A program made the position numbers and the translations under genes. 64,000 nucleotides of DNA, taken from positions 19,691-83,690 of the forward strand of contig JAWVFH010000010.1 of assembly GCA_033856255.1 (NCBI GenBank), written 5' to 3'. This document shows positions 60,761-64,000 of this stretch, piece by piece. The number at the start of each line of letters is the position of its first letter. Within the stretch, counting starts at the first letter, position 1. The DNA comes from WHSW01 sp033856255. GTDB lineage: Bacteria > Actinomycetota > Thermoleophilia > Solirubrobacterales > 70-9. The notes under the pieces were generated by a model. The model saw only the letters and a list, made by a program, of their open reading frames with translations. It was not told where the DNA came from and made no database searches.

Positions 60761-63607
60761 ATGTCTCAGCCGCGCGCGCCTACATTCACGGGACTGCCCG
60801 TCCCTGGTCGCTTCTACATCGGAGGGGTAGCCGGGTTCGCCGTCGCGGCGCTCGTCGCCGGCACGATCCTGCAACCCGGTCCGGAGCTCGATCCGGGCCT
60901 GCTCGCGATCGCCGCGGTGCTCTGCGCCATCGCCAACCTGTTCGAGGTCTTCGCGCCGGCGAGCTTCTCCTTCCAGCCGAACCTGATCATCTTCTTCGCC
61001 GCCGCGGTGCTGCTGCCCCCATGGGCCGTGGCGGCGCTGGCGGTTGTCTCGTTCCTCCCCGGCTGGGTCCTGCACCACTTCCGGTGGTACATGGTCGCGT
61101 TCAACGTCGCCAACTACACGATCGCCGGGCTGGTCGTGCATGCGATCGTCAGCCTCGCCGGCCCGCTCGACGGGGCGGCGTTCGGGCTCCCGATCCCCGC
61201 CGCGCTGATTCTCGCCGCGCTCGCCTTCGTCGCCGTCAACCACGCGCTGATCATCGTCGTCGTCAGCCTCACACGCCGGCGCAAGCTCAGCCAGTGCGCC
61301 CGCGACATGTGGAGCTGCTTCCCGATGGACATCGCGCTGACCTTGACGGGCGCCTGCCTGGCCGTGCTCTGGTCGGTCGCCCCCTCGCTCACCCTGCTCG
61401 CGGCGGGACCGATCGGCCTCATCTACCGAGCGCTCTGGGTGCCGATGCTCGAGCACCGGTCGCGCACCGATCCGAAGACCGGGCTCTACAACTCCGCCTT
61501 CCTCGCCAACGAGCTCGAGGACGCCCTCTCCGCCGCCGAGCGCGCCGGCCGCGAGCTCTCGGTCGTGATGATCGACCTCGACCAGCTGCGCCTGGTCAAC
61601 AACCGCCACGGCCACCTGGCCGGCGACTCGGTAATCCAGGCCGTCGCCGAGGTCGTCGCCGAGACGGCGGAGAAGCACACCGGGACGGCCGCCCGCTTCG
61701 GCGGCGACGAGCTCTGTGTCCTGCTTCCCGACGGCACGCTCGAGCGCAGCCGTGAGATTTCCGAGGAGATCCGCGCCGGCGTCGGCGAGATCCTGATTGA
61801 TTTCGCGGGGGCGACGGAGCCCCTGGCGATCACGGTCAGCATCGGCATCGCCTCCTATCCGGAGCACGCGCAGACGGCGGAGGGCCTGCTCGGCGCCGCG
61901 GACGCCGCCGTCTACGACGCCAAGCTCGGCGGCCGCGACCGCACCAGGATCGCCCTGGCCGCGGGGGTTCGCGACGCGCTTCAGCAGCCCGAGCCGCTCG
62001 CGGCCGCCACCGCGGCGGCGCCGGGACGCCTGCCCGTGTCCGCCGGCGACGCGCTGGCCGGGGACGTGGCACCGCCCGGGGAGCGCAGGGTGGCGGACCG
62101 GCGGGCCGAGGACCGCCGGGCCGAGGACCGCCACGCCGCGGCCGAGCAGGCGCCGGCCCCGAAGGCGCGGGAGCGCAAGCCCGCGATCGAGGTCTACGTC
62201 GGCATCCTCGTCGCCGCGACCGCGATCGTCGGCCTTCTCTCCAGTCACGCGGCGATCTTCGATTCGCCGTGGCTGTTCGTCTCGCTGGTCGTCGCAGTCG
62301 TCGCCCTCGACGCGGTCAGGATCGACGTCTTCGAGCGGGCCAACCTTTCCCCCGCCGCCGTCCCCGAGCTTGCCCTCGCATTCTTCTTCGGGCCCCTCGG
62401 CCCGATCGCCGCCGAGGCCGTGATCGCGCTCAGCCGCGCCTTCCGTCGCGAACCGGCGCTGAAGTGGGCGTTCGACTTCGGCGCGCTCTCACTCGCCGGG
62501 GCGGCCGCCGCCGGGGTCTTCGCGCTCGGCCCGGATACCGCCAGCGGCTCGCTGATCGTCCTCGGGGCCGTGGCGGGGACCGTCTACTACGCGGTCAACT
62601 CCGCCCTGCTGGCAATCGTCATGAGCCTCTCGGAGTCCAGAAGCCCGCTCGGCGTCTGGCGCGAGCGGCTCGCCTGGATGACGCCCCATTACGTCGCCTT
62701 CGGACTGCTCGCCGGCACCTTCGCGGTCGCCGAGCTCGAGTTCGGGATCACCGCGCTGGCCGTCTTCGGGCTGCCGGTGCTGATGCTCTGGATCGCCGAG
62801 AAGCAGTACCTCGACCGCTCGCGGGCGACGGTCACGGAGCTGCGGGTCACCAACGACGAGCTCGAGCAGGCGAACGCAAGCCTGCGCGGCCTGCTCGAGG
62901 ACAACCAGCAGCTGCTCGGCCGCATGCACCACTCCTATATCTCGACGATCACCTCGCTCGCGCGGACCGTCGAGGCCAAGGACCCGATGACGAGCGGCCA
63001 CACCGAACGGGTCGCCGAGATCGCCGTCGTGCTCGCCGCCGAGCTCGGCTTCGACGAGACCCAGCTGGCGGCGATCCGAGTCGGGGCGATCATCCACGAC
63101 ATCGGCAAGATCGCGATCCCGGACAGCATCTTGCTGAAGCCGGGGCCGCTCGATCCCCAGGAGATCGCGGTGATGCGCCGCCACCCCGAGATGTCGAGCT
63201 ACATCGTCGCCGAGCTCGAATTGCCGTCGGTCGTCAAGCAGATGGTCCGCAGCCACCACGAGCGCTACGACGGGGCCGGCTATCCGGACCGGCTGCTGGG
63301 CGAGGAGATCCCGCTCGCCGCTCGCATCCTCTCCGTCGCCGACTCGCTCGACGCGATGATCAGCGACCGTCCCTACCGCAAGGCGCTGCCGCTGGAGACG
63401 GCGCGCGATGAGATCGAGGCCAACTCCGGGAGCCAGTTCTGCCCGCGGGTCGTCGCCGCGCTGACCGAGGTGATCGAGACCAAGCCGGGCTTCTGGACCG
63501 GCCTCGGCAGCGGTTCCGCCGAGCCCAACCCGCTGACGATCCTCGAGCCACCCACCCAGAACGGCGGCGGCCAGCCCAACCCTGCACCGGAGACCGTCGC
63601 GCCCTAG
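60761..63607 (+). CDS. Membrane c-di-GMP enzyme: GGDEF fused to HD-GYP
   Basis: 948 residues in two halves. Residues 1-225 are about six helices, then a diguanylate cyclase domain with FGGDEL (314-318; Leu replaces Phe) and no RxxD inhibitory site. A charged linker with ADRRAEDRRAEDRHA repeats (about 445-459) leads to a second membrane block (475-680), a coiled coil (692-712) and an HD-GYP phosphodiesterase domain with HDIGK (779-783) and HHERYDGAGYP (832-842), both intact. So the protein carries both the making and the breaking domain for c-di-GMP. Confidence 0.9.
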   Translation: MSQPRAPTFTGLPVPGRFYIGGVAGFAVAALVAGTILQPGPELDPGLLAIAAVLCAIANLFEVFAPASFSFQPNLIIFFAAAVLLPPWAVAALAVVSFLPGWVLHHFRWYMVAFNVANYTIAGLVVHAIVSLAGPLDGAAFGLPIPAALILAALAFVAVNHALIIVVVSLTRRRKLSQCARDMWSCFPMDIALTLTGACLAVLWSVAPSLTLLAAGPIGLIYRALWVPMLEHRSRTDPKTGLYNSAFLANELEDALSAAERAGRELSVVMIDLDQLRLVNNRHGHLAGDSVIQAVAEVVAETAEKHTGTAARFGGDELCVLLPDGTLERSREISEEIRAGVGEILIDFAGATEPLAITVSIGIASYPEHAQTAEGLLGAADAAVYDAKLGGRDRTRIALAAGVRDALQQPEPLAAATAAAPGRLPVSAGDALAGDVAPPGERRVADRRAEDRRAEDRHAAAEQAPAPKARERKPAIEVYVGILVAATAIVGLLSSHAAIFDSPWLFVSLVVAVVALDAVRIDVFERANLSPAAVPELALAFFFGPLGPIAAEAVIALSRAFRREPALKWAFDFGALSLAGAAAAGVFALGPDTASGSLIVLGAVAGTVYYAVNSALLAIVMSLSESRSPLGVWRERLAWMTPHYVAFGLLAGTFAVAELEFGITALAVFGLPVLMLWIAEKQYLDRSRATVTELRVTNDELEQANASLRGLLEDNQQLLGRMHHSYISTITSLARTVEAKDPMTSGHTERVAEIAVVLAAELGFDETQLAAIRVGAIIHDIGKIAIPDSILLKPGPLDPQEIAVMRRHPEMSSYIVAELELPSVVKQMVRSHHERYDGAGYPDRLLGEEIPLAARILSVADSLDAMISDRPYRKALPLETARDEIEANSGSQFCPRVVAALTEVIETKPGFWTGLGSGSAEPNPLTILEPPTQNGGGQPNPAPETVAP

Positions 63608-63688
63608 CCGGATGTCCCATTCAGCCCGCAGCACGGGCGGGCGATAGGGAGCGTGCAAGGTAGTCCACCTGACAAAGGAGTGTCCAAG
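63608..63688 (+). promoter_or_regulatory. Leader and control region of the protease gene
   Basis: 81 bases. GCCCG (63624-63628) and CGGGC (63634-63638) form a weak hairpin, possibly ending the c-di-GMP gene transcript. AAAGGAG at 63674-63680 is one of the strongest ribosome sites in the window, in contrast to the many leaderless genes. Confidence 0.4.
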
Positions 63689-64000
63689 GTGAGTTCTGTT
63701 CTGGTTCGTTCCGGGAGTTGGCGATGGATGGTCGCCGCAGCGTTGGCCGCCATCCTGTCCCTCTCCAGCATTCTTGTCCTCGGATCGGCCCGCGACGCCG
63801 CCTTCGGTTCGGCCGTGTCCGCCGCTTCCTCTTCGAGCTCCCCGCTCGCCGAGCTCGCCGCCGCACACCCCGGCAAGCACGTCGAGGTGATCGTCCAGCT
63901 TCGCGCCGGCATCGATCCCGCCCGCGCCGACCAGCTCGCCGCTTCGGCCGGCGGCGTGGTCGAGCAGCGCCTCGAGCTCATCAACGGCTTCTCGACCACC
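63689..64000 (+). CDS. Start of a secreted subtilisin-like (S8) protease, 3' end outside the window
   Basis: 104 codons are visible, open to the edge. GTG 63689 follows AAAGGAG (63674-63680). A signal peptide (WRWMVAAALAAILSLSSILVL) precedes a region like the inhibitor_I9 propeptide: HPGKHVEVIVQLRAGIDPARADQLAASAGGVVEQRLELINGFS. Such prodomains precede subtilases; the catalytic part lies beyond the window, so this is a prediction. Confidence 0.7.
   Translation, partial: MSSVLVRSGSWRWMVAAALAAILSLSSILVLGSARDAAFGSAVSAASSSSSPLAELAAAHPGKHVEVIVQLRAGIDPARADQLAASAGGVVEQRLELINGFSTT

Noticed and set aside
62080..62145. Short DNA repeats in the c-di-GMP gene
   Set aside because: They encode the RRAEDRRAED linker and are explained by coding low complexity, not by a mobile repeat.

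Overview
The window is a GC-rich (by eye about 70%), densely coding stretch of an actinobacterial chromosome. GTG and TTG starts are frequent. Many genes have an extended -10 like hexamer (NANNNT) 6-9 bases before the start codon, the layout of leaderless transcripts. Gene content (wax ester synthase/DGAT, Rieske ferredoxin inside a SUF locus, an N-terminal rhodanese plus E1-like sulfurtransferase, a DrrAB-type exporter, many GH-A glycosidases) suggests a deep actinobacterial lineage such as Thermoleophilia/Solirubrobacterales. That assignment is inference from content, not from a marker gene. I see no tRNA, rRNA, CRISPR array, transposase or prophage.

Layout. 1-3.2 kb: a methyltransferase-like fragment and a polar amino-acid ABC importer (binding lipoprotein, terminator hairpin, permease, ATPase). 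3.2-23.9 kb: a surface glycan region with methyltransferases, GT2 and GT2-GT4 glycosyltransferases, a polyprenyl-phosphate sugar phosphotransferase, an O-antigen ligase-like polymerase and four tandem secreted GH-A (PslG-like) glycosidases. A CysO/MoaD-type sulfur carrier and its E1-like activator follow. 24-26.7 kb: HtpX protease and a NarL-type two-component system. 26.7-35.4 kb: a SUF iron-sulfur cluster assembly locus split into rrf2-sufC-sufS-X-sufU and Rieske-sufB-sufD. Between the halves sit a fifth GH-A paralogue and two secreted or anchored proteins. 35.4-40.3 kb: a Fur/Zur-family regulator with small partners, divergent from a zinc/manganese ABC importer (permease, ATPase, permease, binding protein). 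40.3-50.3 kb: M23 peptidase, YibE/F-like membrane protein behind a tiny leader ORF, cupredoxin-linked membrane protein, secreted trypsin-like protease, a haem-oxygenase-fold enzyme, CDF cation exporter and IspH. 50.3-64 kb: a secreted protein with putative copper sites, an M28 peptidase, WS/DGAT, NicO-type metal transporter, DrrAB exporter, a galactose-oxidase-like copper radical enzyme, a DMT transporter, a GGDEF plus HD-GYP fusion, and the start of what looks like a subtilisin-type protease that leaves the window.

Themes. Surface polysaccharide building and trimming, metal handling (Fe-S, Zn/Mn, Ni/Co, Cu) and secreted hydrolases dominate; a c-di-GMP enzyme lies near the end. The most interesting signals are: the five-member glycosidase family; two divergent gene pairs whose -10 elements overlap in a small palindrome; a 14-residue PPP-containing leader ORF whose stop overlaps the next start; a dispersed hairpin repeat behind two glycosyltransferase genes; a sulfur carrier whose terminal GG is masked by three residues; and two genes whose homology extends upstream of every canonical start codon.
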